Assembly (NCBI GenBank): GCA_050693875.1
Contig: JBOGWP010000095.1
Coordinates: 1-64,000 of the forward strand
From: JBOGWP01 sp050693875
GTDB taxonomy: Bacteria; Actinomycetota; CADDZG01; JAHWKV01; JBOGWP01
Reading direction: 5' to 3'
DNA: 64,000 nucleotides
Shown here: one piece after another, positions 33,289 through 43,292 of the stretch
Numbering within the stretch: position 1 is the stretch's first letter
Layout: the number at the start of each line of letters is the position of its first letter
The notes under the pieces: model-generated
Told to the model about the DNA's origin: nothing
What the model saw: the letters and a program-made list of their open reading frames with translations, nothing else
The model's database searches: none
Translations under genes and position numbers: made by a program

Positions 33289-34059
33289 ATGGCCGGCACG
33301 CAGAGCGGCCCCCTGGGCCAGGAGGGCATCGTCACGCCCGAGGCGGTGGCGCTCCGCCTCGATGTGGCGGGGCTGGGGACCAGGATGATCGCCGCCCTCA
33401 TCGACATGCTCATCCAGACCGGGGTGCTCGCGGTCACCGGCCTGCTCTTCCTGGGGGCCGGCTCTGCCCCGGGCATGCCCGGCCGAGTGCTGTTCGTCGC
33501 CTACCTGGTGCTCGCGTTCGTGATCCTCTGGGGCTACTTCCCGATCTTCGAGGGGCTCTGGCGCGGCCGAACTCCGGGGAAGCGCTCGCAGGGGCTCCGC
33601 GTGGTGGGCCTCGACGGGCAGCCCGCGACGCTCGGCGCCGTCCTGGTGCGCAACCTGGTCCGGCTGGTCGACTTCCTCCCGGCGTTCTACTCGGTCGGCT
33701 TCGTCACCGTCCTCGCCAACCGCCGGTCGCAGCGGCTCGGAGACATCGCCGCCGGCACCCTCGTCGTGCGCGAGCGACGTCTCCCGGCGCCGCGGCCGCT
33801 GGCGTCCGCGGGCCACGAGCCGGCCGACGATATCGGGCTCGACGCCTCCGCCCTCACGCCGCGCGACTACGAGATGGTTCGGTCGTTCCTCGACCGGAGG
33901 GAGGGACTGGCGCCGTCGGCGCGCGACGAGGTGGCGCGGACGCTCGCGTCGGCCCTGCGGAGTCGGGTGAGCGACGGCGGGAACCACTCGACCCATCCTG
34001 AGGTCTTTCTGGAGCTGGTCGCGCGCGCCTACCGGCGGCGCTTCGGCTCGACGTCCTGA
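33289..34059 (+). CDS. RDD-family membrane protein
   Basis: 256 residues. The RDD domain (about 22-165) has the eponymous Arg/Asp positions in GLGTRMIAALIDMLIQ, RGRTPGKRSQGLRVVGLDGQ and NRRSQRLGDIAAGTLVV, with three TM helices. The C-terminal 90 residues are soluble and helical (RDYEMVRSFLDRRE). Function undefined; it completes the MoxR block. Confidence 0.88.
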   Translation: MAGTQSGPLGQEGIVTPEAVALRLDVAGLGTRMIAALIDMLIQTGVLAVTGLLFLGAGSAPGMPGRVLFVAYLVLAFVILWGYFPIFEGLWRGRTPGKRSQGLRVVGLDGQPATLGAVLVRNLVRLVDFLPAFYSVGFVTVLANRRSQRLGDIAAGTLVVRERRLPAPRPLASAGHEPADDIGLDASALTPRDYEMVRSFLDRREGLAPSARDEVARTLASALRSRVSDGGNHSTHPEVFLELVARAYRRRFGSTS

Positions 34060-34108
34060 GGATCCGGCGCCGCGAAGCTCGTCCCGGGCCGGTCCGGCGC
34101 CGGCTTGC

Positions 34109-36316
34109 CTAGGTCGACGGCGGCGGAGTCGGGGACTCCTGGGAAGCGGGATAGTCCGGAGGCGGCGTGTACTCGTACGTGTACGGGGTGGGTGGGGGTG
34201 ACGGGGTCGGCGACTGGGCAGGGCACGGCAGCAGCAGCCCGCACAGGTACCCCTGACCTCGTTGCGTCGCCGTCGGCGACGGGGTCGGGAGGGGGAGCGG
34301 GCTGTACGAGGGGGTGGGGGTCGGAAGCGTCGACTCGGCCGCGGTCTCGGTCGGTGACGGCGATCCGGCACCCGGAGCCGCTTCCGGCGGCGCGGGGAGG
34401 GGGGGAGGGGTGAACCCGACCGGGTCGGTCCCGTCGAGCGCGAGCCGCATGAACGCCGACCACATCTCGGCGGGGATCGTGCCTCCGGCAACCCGAGGCA
34501 CGCCCTGGATGTTCTCCATCGGGCGGTTGGCGTCCTTGTAGCCCATCCAGACGGCGGTGGAGAGGTCGGGCGTGTAGCCCACGAACCAGGCGTTGTGGAA
34601 GTCCTGGGCGGTGCCGGTCTTCCCGGCGGCGGGGCGGTCGATGTTGGCGCGGGTGCCGGTTCCCTCCCGGATGACGCCCTCGAGGATCGAGGTGACGCGC
34701 TGGGCGATCCCAGGGTCGAGCGCCTGCGTCGTGTCGGCCGGGCCGCTCTCGAGCACCTTGCCCTTCGAGTCCGTCACCCTCGAGACGACCTTTGGCTCCC
34801 GGTAGACGCCCTCTCGAGCGAGCGTCGCGAAGGCCGAGGCCATCTCGAGCGTCGTCACCTCCTCCGCACCGAGGGCCAGGGCGGGCAGGGGATCGATACG
34901 CGTCCGGCAGGGGTCCGCGTCGGTGCGCTTGCACCCCGAGCGGGTGGGGAGCCATTCCGGACCCGGGATGCCCATGCGCTTCGCCGTGTCGACCACCTTG
35001 TCGGGCCCGACGTCCATCACGAGCTGGGCGAAGATCGTGTTGACGGAGTGGATCGTGGCCTGCTCCAGGTCCAGCGAGCCGAAGCTCGACTTGTCGAAGT
35101 TCTGGACCTCACACGTTGGCCGCCACCCCTTGATGCAGATCGTGGCCGGCCCGCGGTACCGCTTGTCCACCGGGATGTCGTTCTCCAGCGCGGCCGTGAG
35201 CACGAAGGGCTTGAACGCCGAGCCCGGCTGCCGCCGTCCTTGGATGGCGATGTTGAACTTCTCCTTGCCGTACTCGCGGCCCCCCACGACCGCACGGACG
35301 TAGCCCGTCTTCGGCTCGACGGCGACGAGGGCGGCGTGGGGGTCGAACCGGTCGGAGAGCGTCTCGGCGAGGATCTTCTCGGCGTCAGCCTGCATCCGCA
35401 CGTCGATGGTCGTGGTGACCTCGAGCCCGCGCCCGAACACCTTGCCCTCGCCGTAGCGGTGGAGGAGATAGCGTCGGACCGCGTCGACGAACCAGGGGAA
35501 GCGGAAGACCTCCTCCCGCGCCCGCGCGTCGAAGACCGAGGGACGGTTGGTGCGTGCGGCCTCGGCGGCCGCCGGCGTGACGAACTGGAGTCGCTCCATA
35601 CGGTCGAGCACGAAGAGGCGCCGGATCTCGGCCGCGCCGGGGTCCTTTGTGGGAGCGAAGCGCGTCGGCGCGGGGATGATGCCGGCGATAAGGGCCGACT
35701 CGGAGAGCGTCAGCTCGGATGCGGACTTGCCGAAGTACCGCTGCGCCGCCGCCTCGACCCCGTACGCCCCCTCGCCGAAATAGACGGTGTTGAGGTAGCG
35801 CTCGAGGATCTCCTTCTTCGACAGCTCGTTCTCGAGCTTCTGCGCCAGCCGCGCCTCCCGCACCTTGCGCACGAGGGTGCGGCGTCGGCTGATGTAGGCC
35901 GTCTTCACGTACTGCTGGGTGATTGTCGAACCTCCCTGTACCGGCTCGCCGGCGAAGAAGTCGGCGAGGAGGGCACGGATGATCGCCTTCGTGTCCACGC
36001 CGGAATGCTTGAAGAAGCGAGCGTCTTCGGCGGCGAGCACCGCATCCTGGAGGTGCTTGGGCATCTGCTTCAGGTCCACCGGAACCCGGTCGACCTCTCC
36101 GTGGAACTTCGCCAGCAGGGATCCGTCGGCAGCGTAGATGTGACTGGTGTGCGCCTCGGTGACCGGCTTGGGCTGCGGGATGGTGTCGGCCGGCCGGGTG
36201 ATCGTCCAGAAGGCGATGAAGGCGCCCAGCGCCGCGAGGGGGAGGAGCACGACCGTCGCGGCCGCCGATGCGACGAGCCAGGGGTGCTTGTTCCAAACGC
36301 GGAAGAAGAGGTCCAC
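34109..36316 (-). CDS. class A penicillin-binding protein (PBP1A-like)
   Basis: 735 residues from GTG 36316. One N-terminal TM (WLVASAAATVVLLPLAALGAF). The GT51 transglycosylase domain (about 60-250) has AEDARFFKHSGVD and GGSTITQQYVK. The transpeptidase domain has SAFKPF (catalytic Ser), HSVN and KTGTAQDF. It polymerises and cross-links peptidoglycan. The last 100 residues are a Pro/Thr/Ser tail containing CGLLLPC, which could form a disulfide outside the cell. Confidence 0.93.
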   Translation of the reverse strand: MDLFFRVWNKHPWLVASAAATVVLLPLAALGAFIAFWTITRPADTIPQPKPVTEAHTSHIYAADGSLLAKFHGEVDRVPVDLKQMPKHLQDAVLAAEDARFFKHSGVDTKAIIRALLADFFAGEPVQGGSTITQQYVKTAYISRRRTLVRKVREARLAQKLENELSKKEILERYLNTVYFGEGAYGVEAAAQRYFGKSASELTLSESALIAGIIPAPTRFAPTKDPGAAEIRRLFVLDRMERLQFVTPAAAEAARTNRPSVFDARAREEVFRFPWFVDAVRRYLLHRYGEGKVFGRGLEVTTTIDVRMQADAEKILAETLSDRFDPHAALVAVEPKTGYVRAVVGGREYGKEKFNIAIQGRRQPGSAFKPFVLTAALENDIPVDKRYRGPATICIKGWRPTCEVQNFDKSSFGSLDLEQATIHSVNTIFAQLVMDVGPDKVVDTAKRMGIPGPEWLPTRSGCKRTDADPCRTRIDPLPALALGAEEVTTLEMASAFATLAREGVYREPKVVSRVTDSKGKVLESGPADTTQALDPGIAQRVTSILEGVIREGTGTRANIDRPAAGKTGTAQDFHNAWFVGYTPDLSTAVWMGYKDANRPMENIQGVPRVAGGTIPAEMWSAFMRLALDGTDPVGFTPPPLPAPPEAAPGAGSPSPTETAAESTLPTPTPSYSPLPLPTPSPTATQRGQGYLCGLLLPCPAQSPTPSPPPTPYTYEYTPPPDYPASQESPTPPPST

Positions 36317-36478
36317 GGACTGTCCTTCTTACCCCGACGGCGCCCGGAGCATGCCTTGCCACAGACTAGGACATCTCGGACGACCATGCCCCGGGCGGGA
36401 TCGTCCCGATCCGCCCCGATCGTGGCCGCGGGGGACCCGGATACACTCGGGCTGCGCCGGAGGGGAAAGGAGTCGCTC

Positions 36479-36844
36479 GTGGCCAGCCAGGACGTGATCG
36501 GCCGGGCGCGCAGCCTCCTCACGTCGATCCCGAGCGTCGGCAAGCTGCTCCTCCGGCTCGCCCGCGATCCCCGGGTGCCCCGGCGGAGCAAGCTGCTCTT
36601 CGGTGGGGTCGCCGTCTATCTGCTGATCCCGTTCGACATCGTTCCCGACTGGATTCCCGGCCTCGGGCAGGTCGACGACCTCGTGCTGCTGGCGCTTGCC
36701 CTCGACGCCATGCTAAACCGGGTTCCCGAAGAGATCATCGCCGACCACTGGGAGGGAGATCCCGAGGCGCTGCGAACGTTGCGCCGGATGCTCGGCGCCG
36801 CCACCCGCTTCGTGCCCAGCCACATCAAGGGATGGCTGGGGTAG
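36479..36844 (+). CDS. YkvA/DUF1232-family small membrane protein
   Basis: 121 residues from GTG 36479 with GGAGGGGAAAGGAG upstream. The DUF1232 core is LLFGGVAVYLLIPFDIVPDW then IPGLGQVDDLVLLALAL. The family is widespread and uncharacterised. The stop overlaps the next gene's start by 13 nt. It is divergent from the PBP gene. Confidence 0.85.
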   Translation: MASQDVIGRARSLLTSIPSVGKLLLRLARDPRVPRRSKLLFGGVAVYLLIPFDIVPDWIPGLGQVDDLVLLALALDAMLNRVPEEIIADHWEGDPEALRTLRRMLGAATRFVPSHIKGWLG

Positions 36845-37611
36845 CGGCGACGCCGGCGCGAGAGCTCGTCCCAGCCGTCCCCGTCCAGGGCGTCTTCACC
36901 CTGGTCGGGCTCGAGCTGCTGATCGGCACGTTCGTGCTGATGTGGGTGACCCTGCTGGTGTGGCGTGTGGTGGACCGAGGCCATTACCGCGCGGCGACCT
37001 GGGTGCTGTTCCCCCTGCAGGCCGCGCTGTCGTTCGCGCTGGGGCGTGACCTTCGCACCGCCGGGCTCATCACCGCAGGAGCCATGGCGGTGTTCCTCGC
37101 AGCGGCCTACTCGCAGCGACCGCTCGTCGAATGGATCACGGGCGGGCTCGCGTCCGCGGCCGGGTTGTGGGTCGTCGCCCAGCTGGGAGTGGACGGGTGC
37201 GGCTGCGCCGCGGGTGCTCCCCAGGCGTTCGCCGGCGCCCTCTTCCTCGGGGCCGTGAGCCACGGCATGACGCTCGGGCATTGGTACCTGAACCAGCCGA
37301 GGCTCCCGATCGAACCGCTGCGCGGCGCCGGCTTCATTCTGCTCGGGTCGATCGCGGTGTCTCTTGTTGCCGGTCTCGTCTCCCGCCCGGAGCTGATCCG
37401 CGCGCGGATCGGCGGCGGGCTCCTTGCCTTCTCGGGCGCGGGGTACTGGTGGGCGTGGCTCCTGCTGCTGGCCGGCACCGCGATCCTGGCGGTGATGGTC
37501 CGGGCAACCGTCGCCACCCGAGCGACCCAGTCGGCGACCGGCCTCCTCTACATTGCGATGGTGACGGCGATCGCGGCGCAGTTCCTGATGACCCTGCTGC
37601 TGGCGGCATGA
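36832..37611 (+). CDS. polytopic membrane protein, unknown function
   Basis: 259 residues, about eight hydrophobic segments (FTLVGLELLIGTFVLMWVTL; AATWVLFPLQAALSFAL; LIGAMAVFLAAAY-like stretches; LLYIAMVTAIAAQFLMTLLL). One loop has VDGCGCAAG. SHGMTLGHWYLNQP might be a functional loop because of its two His. I recognise no named family. It overlaps DUF1232 upstream and the luciferase-like gene downstream (ATGA), so the three are one transcript. Confidence 0.78.
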   Translation: MAGVAATPARELVPAVPVQGVFTLVGLELLIGTFVLMWVTLLVWRVVDRGHYRAATWVLFPLQAALSFALGRDLRTAGLITAGAMAVFLAAAYSQRPLVEWITGGLASAAGLWVVAQLGVDGCGCAAGAPQAFAGALFLGAVSHGMTLGHWYLNQPRLPIEPLRGAGFILLGSIAVSLVAGLVSRPELIRARIGGGLLAFSGAGYWWAWLLLLAGTAILAVMVRATVATRATQSATGLLYIAMVTAIAAQFLMTLLLAA

Positions 37612-38321
37612 CCCGGTTCGGGATCGTGCTGCCGCGGCGGACCGCGTCGCCGGAGGACCTTCTCGACCCGGCGCGCGCCGCCGAGGAGGCCGGGCTCGAC
37701 TCGGTGTGGGTGTCGGACCATCTGTGGGGGCGGGATCCGGATGCGCCGACGTTCGAGGCCTGGACGGCCCTGACGGCGGTCGCGGCGACGACGCGACGGA
37801 TCGGTGTGGGCGCGCTCGTCCTGCGGGCGACGCTGCGCCTCCCGCGAGTGCTGGCGGCGATGGCGGCGACGCTGTCGAAGGTGGCCCCCGGCCGGCTGGT
37901 CGTCGGGCTCGGCGCCGGCGATGTCGACAACCGCGCCGAGGACGCCGCGTCCGGCTACCCCACCCCGCCAACGACTCGGCGGATCGAGGCCGTCGGCGAG
38001 TCGATGGAGGCGCTGCGCCGCCACGCCCCCGGCGTGCGGGTGTGGGTGGGCGGAACAGGCGACGACCTCCTCGCCCTCGCAGCCGGGGCCGATGGCTGGA
38101 ACCAGTGGGGGAGGCCGGAGCAGTTCGCCGAGCACCGCTCGCGGCTCGTGGAACGGTGCGACCCGGATCGGCTCCCGGAGATCTCGTGGGCGGGGCTTGA
38201 TCCCGGACCGGTGATGGTGCGGGATCTGATCGGTGCGGGGGCCGAGCACATCATCGTCGCGGTGGGGGCTCGGACCTACCGGGAGCGCATCGACGCCGTG
38301 GCCCGCCTTCGGGACACGTAG
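37608..38321 (+). CDS. luciferase-like (LLM) flavin/F420-dependent oxidoreductase
   Basis: 237 residues, shorter than the usual 280-330. TIM-barrel features are AEEAGLDSVWVSDHLWG, VLRATLRLPRVLAAMAATL, GRLVVGLGAG and WVGGTGDDLLALAAGADGWN. Such enzymes use FMN or F420; the sequence does not decide. The deletion relative to relatives falls between the GLGAG strand and RIEAVGESMEAL. ATGA overlap with the membrane protein gene. Confidence 0.82.
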   Translation: MTRFGIVLPRRTASPEDLLDPARAAEEAGLDSVWVSDHLWGRDPDAPTFEAWTALTAVAATTRRIGVGALVLRATLRLPRVLAAMAATLSKVAPGRLVVGLGAGDVDNRAEDAASGYPTPPTTRRIEAVGESMEALRRHAPGVRVWVGGTGDDLLALAAGADGWNQWGRPEQFAEHRSRLVERCDPDRLPEISWAGLDPGPVMVRDLIGAGAEHIIVAVGARTYRERIDAVARLRDT

Positions 38322-38322
38322 C

Positions 38323-39460
38323 TCAGCGGACCTCGAGACCCTCGGCGATCTTCAGGAGCTGCCCGGCGGGGAGCCCTGGCGCCGTGATCTTGATGTAGAG
38401 CCCCTCGCGCTCCCTCCAAACGAGGACCGCCTCGTTGACGCCCGTCCCCGGAAGGAGCCCTCCTTCGCGTCCGCGGACAGTCACGGTCTCGATGCGCTCC
38501 GGCTCCGGGCTCGACGTAGCGACCAACTCATCGAGGCTCTTGGGGGGGCCTGGATAGCGGTGATCCAGAGGATGTCCGAGACCGGGACGGGGCCGTGGCG
38601 AGGCGCGCCTACCCGATAATTCCAGGTGACGGTCAACCCGCGGGGCCTCGGAATCGCGAACCTCGTGCCATCCCCGGTGGCTCGAACGGAGTCGTACTCA
38701 CCCGTGGCCTGAAAGCCGTCCGGCACCCGGTCGAGGACGAAGGCCAGGCTTCCCCCCTCGGGGAACCGCACCCCTTCGGCCACGTCCAGCAGACCCTGCT
38801 CGCTGAGCGCCCCCTGCGCCTGAACGTCAACCACCACGCCCTCCCTCTCCTGCCATGCCAGCTGGCCCCCCAGGGGGGATGCTTCCCCAGGTCACAGCCG
38901 GAGGAAAGATCGCCTTTCGGCCACGCACCTTCCCCGCTCGAGCGCCGGGGACGAACCGCGCAAGTTCGTCCACCGCAAGACCGCCGGCCACGCGGGAGGC
39001 CGTCACACCGACTCTGCTTCGGGCCGCTGCCCGGGCGTGGGAGCCGGGGAGGGCGGAAAGGTCCCATAGCCGCCTGAGAAGAACTCGGGGGCTGCTGCCT
39101 CCTCGAAATAGCCGTCGTACTTCCCCGCGAACGCATAGCCTTCCGGCAGCACAGGCGGGTCTCGCCTCGCGGCGGGGGGCCGAGGAGTCGTACTTCCCCG
39201 CGAACGCATAGCCTTCCGGCAGATACCGGATTGCCAGGTCCGCGGCCGAGGCGACGTCCGGAACCTCCGGCGCCTCCCGGTGGCCGGCCCGGCCGGAGTC
39301 GCCCGGGAGTCCCTCCACTGCGCGATCAGGCTTGGGGCCGCCCAGACGAGCCCGGTGACGAGGGCGAAAGCGAGGCGGCCCGCGAAGGCTCTCCGGCCGA
39401 ATCGCCGGCGGCCTCCCCGTCGGCGAATGCAAGGTCGGGCCCATGCGACGGTGGTGCCGC
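38323..39460 (-). pseudogene. frameshifted anti-sigma-like membrane protein with DUF4367-type repeats
   Basis: No single frame covers the gene, but joining frames gives a coherent protein. It has a basic N-terminus and TM (GRLAFALVTGLVWAAPSLIA), two copies of LPEGYAFAGKYD, then two DUF4367-like units (VRGRKAIF ... LAWQEREGVVVDV; VRGREGGL ... LVWREREGLYIKI ... LLKIAEGLEV). Breaks lie near 39280 and 39170, at the TGA 39003-39005, near 38880, and at the G7 run near 38551. It follows the equally broken ECF sigma gene, so it was probably its membrane anti-sigma partner. True decay and local assembly indels both remain possible. Confidence 0.65.
39114..39222 (-). repeat. 36-bp direct repeat inside the anti-sigma remnant
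   Basis: Identical 36-mers at 39114-39149 and 39187-39222 encode LPEGYAFAGKYD on the minus strand. The 73-bp offset puts the copies in different frames. Confidence 0.85.
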
Positions 39461-39983
39461 CGCATTCCTTCAACAGGGTTGAAATGTGATGCACGATCGG
39501 CCTCCAGTTCTCGACCATTTGCTCCCGGAGCCGGGCAATCGCGCGGTGGGTAAGCGCCTTCACCGTGCCCGGGGGCAATCCATCACCCAGGCCACCTCCG
39601 CGACCGGCATGTCGAGCAGGTACCGCAGACCACGGCGATTCGCTGCCGCTTCGGAAGGCCGGCCACCGGCCGACGGACGGCGAGCCTGTCGGCGGCTGCT
39701 TCCTCCGACACATCGTTCAGGGTCATCGCTTCGAGCCTCGCCCGGGCCCGCTGCTCGGCCCTTCGGCGGCGAAACCACGACGCCGCGAGGTTGAAGGCGG
39801 TGCGGTAGGTCCACGCCCGGGGGTGATCCATCCGTTCCACCTGGGGCCAGCGCTCCCACACCCGCACGAGGGCGTCCTGCGCCAGCCCTCGGCCGCCCAC
39901 CGGTCGCCGCAGTACAAGCTGAGCGCTCCGACGAGGGCGCACTGGAGGTGGCGGCAGAACTCGACCGCGCCCGCCTCGCCCAC
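39461..39983 (-). pseudogene. ECF sigma factor broken by three single-base frameshifts
   Basis: From GTG 39983 the frames join into a sigma-70 ECF protein. Region 2 is CALVGALSLYCGDR ... LAQDALVRVWERWPQVERMD then HPRAWTYRTAFNLAASWFRR. Region 4 is AGLPKRQRIAVV, RYLLDMPVAEVAWVMDC and GTVKALTHRAIARLREQ. Each junction (near 39885, 39629, and the G5 run 39571-39575) is restored by adding one base. No functional protein can be made as sequenced. Confidence 0.7.
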
Positions 39984-40032
39984 TCGTCTCTTCCGGCCGT
40001 CAGAGGGTAGAACGCTCGGCGGGGAGGAGCGG

Positions 40033-40063
40033 TTTACAAGGGCCCTGAAGGCCGTGCTACGAT
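40033..40063 (+). promoter_or_regulatory. copZ-copA promoter
   Basis: TTTACA (40033-40038) and an extended -10, TGC-TACGAT (40055-40063), spaced 19 nt. The CsoR palindrome begins inside the -10. Confidence 0.5.
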
Positions 40064-40078
40064 ACCCCTCGGGGGTAT
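40062..40078. promoter_or_regulatory. CsoR-type copper operator
   Basis: ATACCCC-TCG-GGGGTAT, perfect 7-bp arms around 3 nt, the classic CsoR-family operator form. It is located between the -10 and the copZ ribosome site (GGAAGGAG, 40080-40087). Copper binding to CsoR would release it. No csoR gene lies in the window. Confidence 0.75.
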
Positions 40079-40094
40079 AGGAAGGAGAATTCGG

Positions 40095-40340
40095 ATGACC
40101 GACCGGGTGCTCGCCGTACCCGAGGTCCACTGTGGACACTGCGTCGCTTCGATCGAGGGCGCCGTGGGCTCACTCGGCGGCGTGGAGAGCGTCACCGTTG
40201 ACCTGACAAGCAAGGACGTCTCCGTACGCTTCGACGAGTCGCGCGTCAGCCTGGAGTCGATCGTCGAGACGATCGAGGGACAGGGCTACGACGTCGGCGA
40301 GTCCGGCGGAGGCTTCCTCCAGATCGGGACCAGGCCTTAG
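40095..40340 (+). CDS. copZ: CopZ-like copper chaperone
   Basis: 81 residues. A single heavy-metal-associated domain with the metal loop VHCGHCVAS (Cys-x2-Cys) and the expected beta-alpha-beta-beta-alpha-beta spacing. It binds Cu(I) and hands it to the ATPase encoded 2 nt downstream. The loop reads H-C-G-H-C rather than M-x-C-x-x-C. Expression is probably copper-induced through the CsoR operator. Confidence 0.9.
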   Translation: MTDRVLAVPEVHCGHCVASIEGAVGSLGGVESVTVDLTSKDVSVRFDESRVSLESIVETIEGQGYDVGESGGGFLQIGTRP

Positions 40341-40341
40341 C

Positions 40342-42552
<2,211 letters not shown>

Positions 42553-42561
42553 ACCGGGCCG

Positions 42562-42951
42562 CTACGGGGAGGCCGCGATGCCGGCCGCCACCAGGGCCTC
42601 CTGCCGGCGGACGAAGTCTCTCATCCGCACGATCTTCCCATCGCGCATCTCGACAACCTGGAATAGCCCTTCGGCGTCGGCCGGGAAGAAAGGCGGCAAC
42701 CCATCCAGGTCGGGGACCATGACGAAGACGTCGCCGCTCCCCAGGAAGTGTGACATCCGTAGGGGAACGCCCGCCTCCAGGGCTCCCTCGATGACCTGCA
42801 TCACCTCGTCACGCCCTCGGCAGTTGCCCTCGCCGTCCCAGGCCCACGACTCGATCCCCGGGTCGAGCATCTCGCGGAACACCCCGAGGTCACCGTGCTC
42901 GGCCAGGGCTTGGTAGGCACGGCGGAACTGCTCCACGTGGGGACCGTCCAC
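42562..42951 (-). CDS. SnoaL/NTF2-like protein
   Basis: 129 residues from GTG 42951; in-frame sequence extends further upstream to 43032 but is unlike the family. The cone-fold pattern is seen: FRRAYQALAEHGDLGVFREM, then LDPGIESWAWDG, CRGRDEVMQVIEG, VFVMVPD and VVEMRDGKIVRMRDFVRRQE. Such proteins are small isomerase/hydrolase-like or binding proteins; nothing decides the ligand. It converges on copA with a 9-bp gap. Confidence 0.8.
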   Translation of the reverse strand: MDGPHVEQFRRAYQALAEHGDLGVFREMLDPGIESWAWDGEGNCRGRDEVMQVIEGALEAGVPLRMSHFLGSGDVFVMVPDLDGLPPFFPADAEGLFQVVEMRDGKIVRMRDFVRRQEALVAAGIAASP

Positions 42952-43049
42952 ACGACGATGCTCCCACCCCGCCGATCGGCGCGCCAGATGCTCGACGAAA
43001 AATGATGGCCAGGCAATGCAAATCCACGCCAATTGGCCAGACGCCGGAC

Positions 43050-43292
43050 CAGGCTAGGCCAGCTCGAGGTGCCGAAGTTGGCGCGAATGAGTCAAGTTTT
43101 GGGACGAGACCGACCGGGGCCGCACCTCAAGCTGGGCCCGGCAGGCGCCGAACGGACTGAGGCCCTGCCGGGATGGAGGACTGCCGGCGAAGCCTCGGCT
43201 CGCCGAGCAAGGCGTGGCGGGCCGACATTGAGGACCGCGGCCGGAGGCCGCTCCTTGCCTTTCCAACCTGTACCGGGGAGCCAAGCGACCCG
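43050..43292 (+). repeat. dispersed intergenic repeat, copy 2, in a 341-bp gene-free gap
   Basis: The gap 42952-43292 has no convincing gene. From about 43050 it matches the sufB/sufD element (10249-10415, opposite strand): GAGTCAAGTTTTGGGACG, GGCCCGGCAGGCGCCGAACG, GAGGCCCTGCCGG, and finally GGGGAGCCAAGCGACCCGCT. This copy is longer because of inserted sequence around 43180-43230. It carries the same CCGGCAGG/CCTGCCGG hairpin. Confidence 0.7.

Noticed and set aside
34595..36478. Plus-strand frame over the PBP gene leading into DUF1232
   Set aside because: It is antisense to a well-supported PBP. Only the last 121 codons from GTG 36479, with a ribosome site, fit a known family.
39571..39629. 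Programmed ribosomal frameshifting in the sigma factor
   Set aside because: At least three separate shifts would be needed in one short gene, without slippery-site plus pseudoknot arrangements; decay or assembly error is more plausible.
42952..43292. Short plus-strand open frame of 87 codons in the gene-free gap
   Set aside because: It runs through the dispersed repeat, and the other copy of the repeat does not keep the frame open in the same way.
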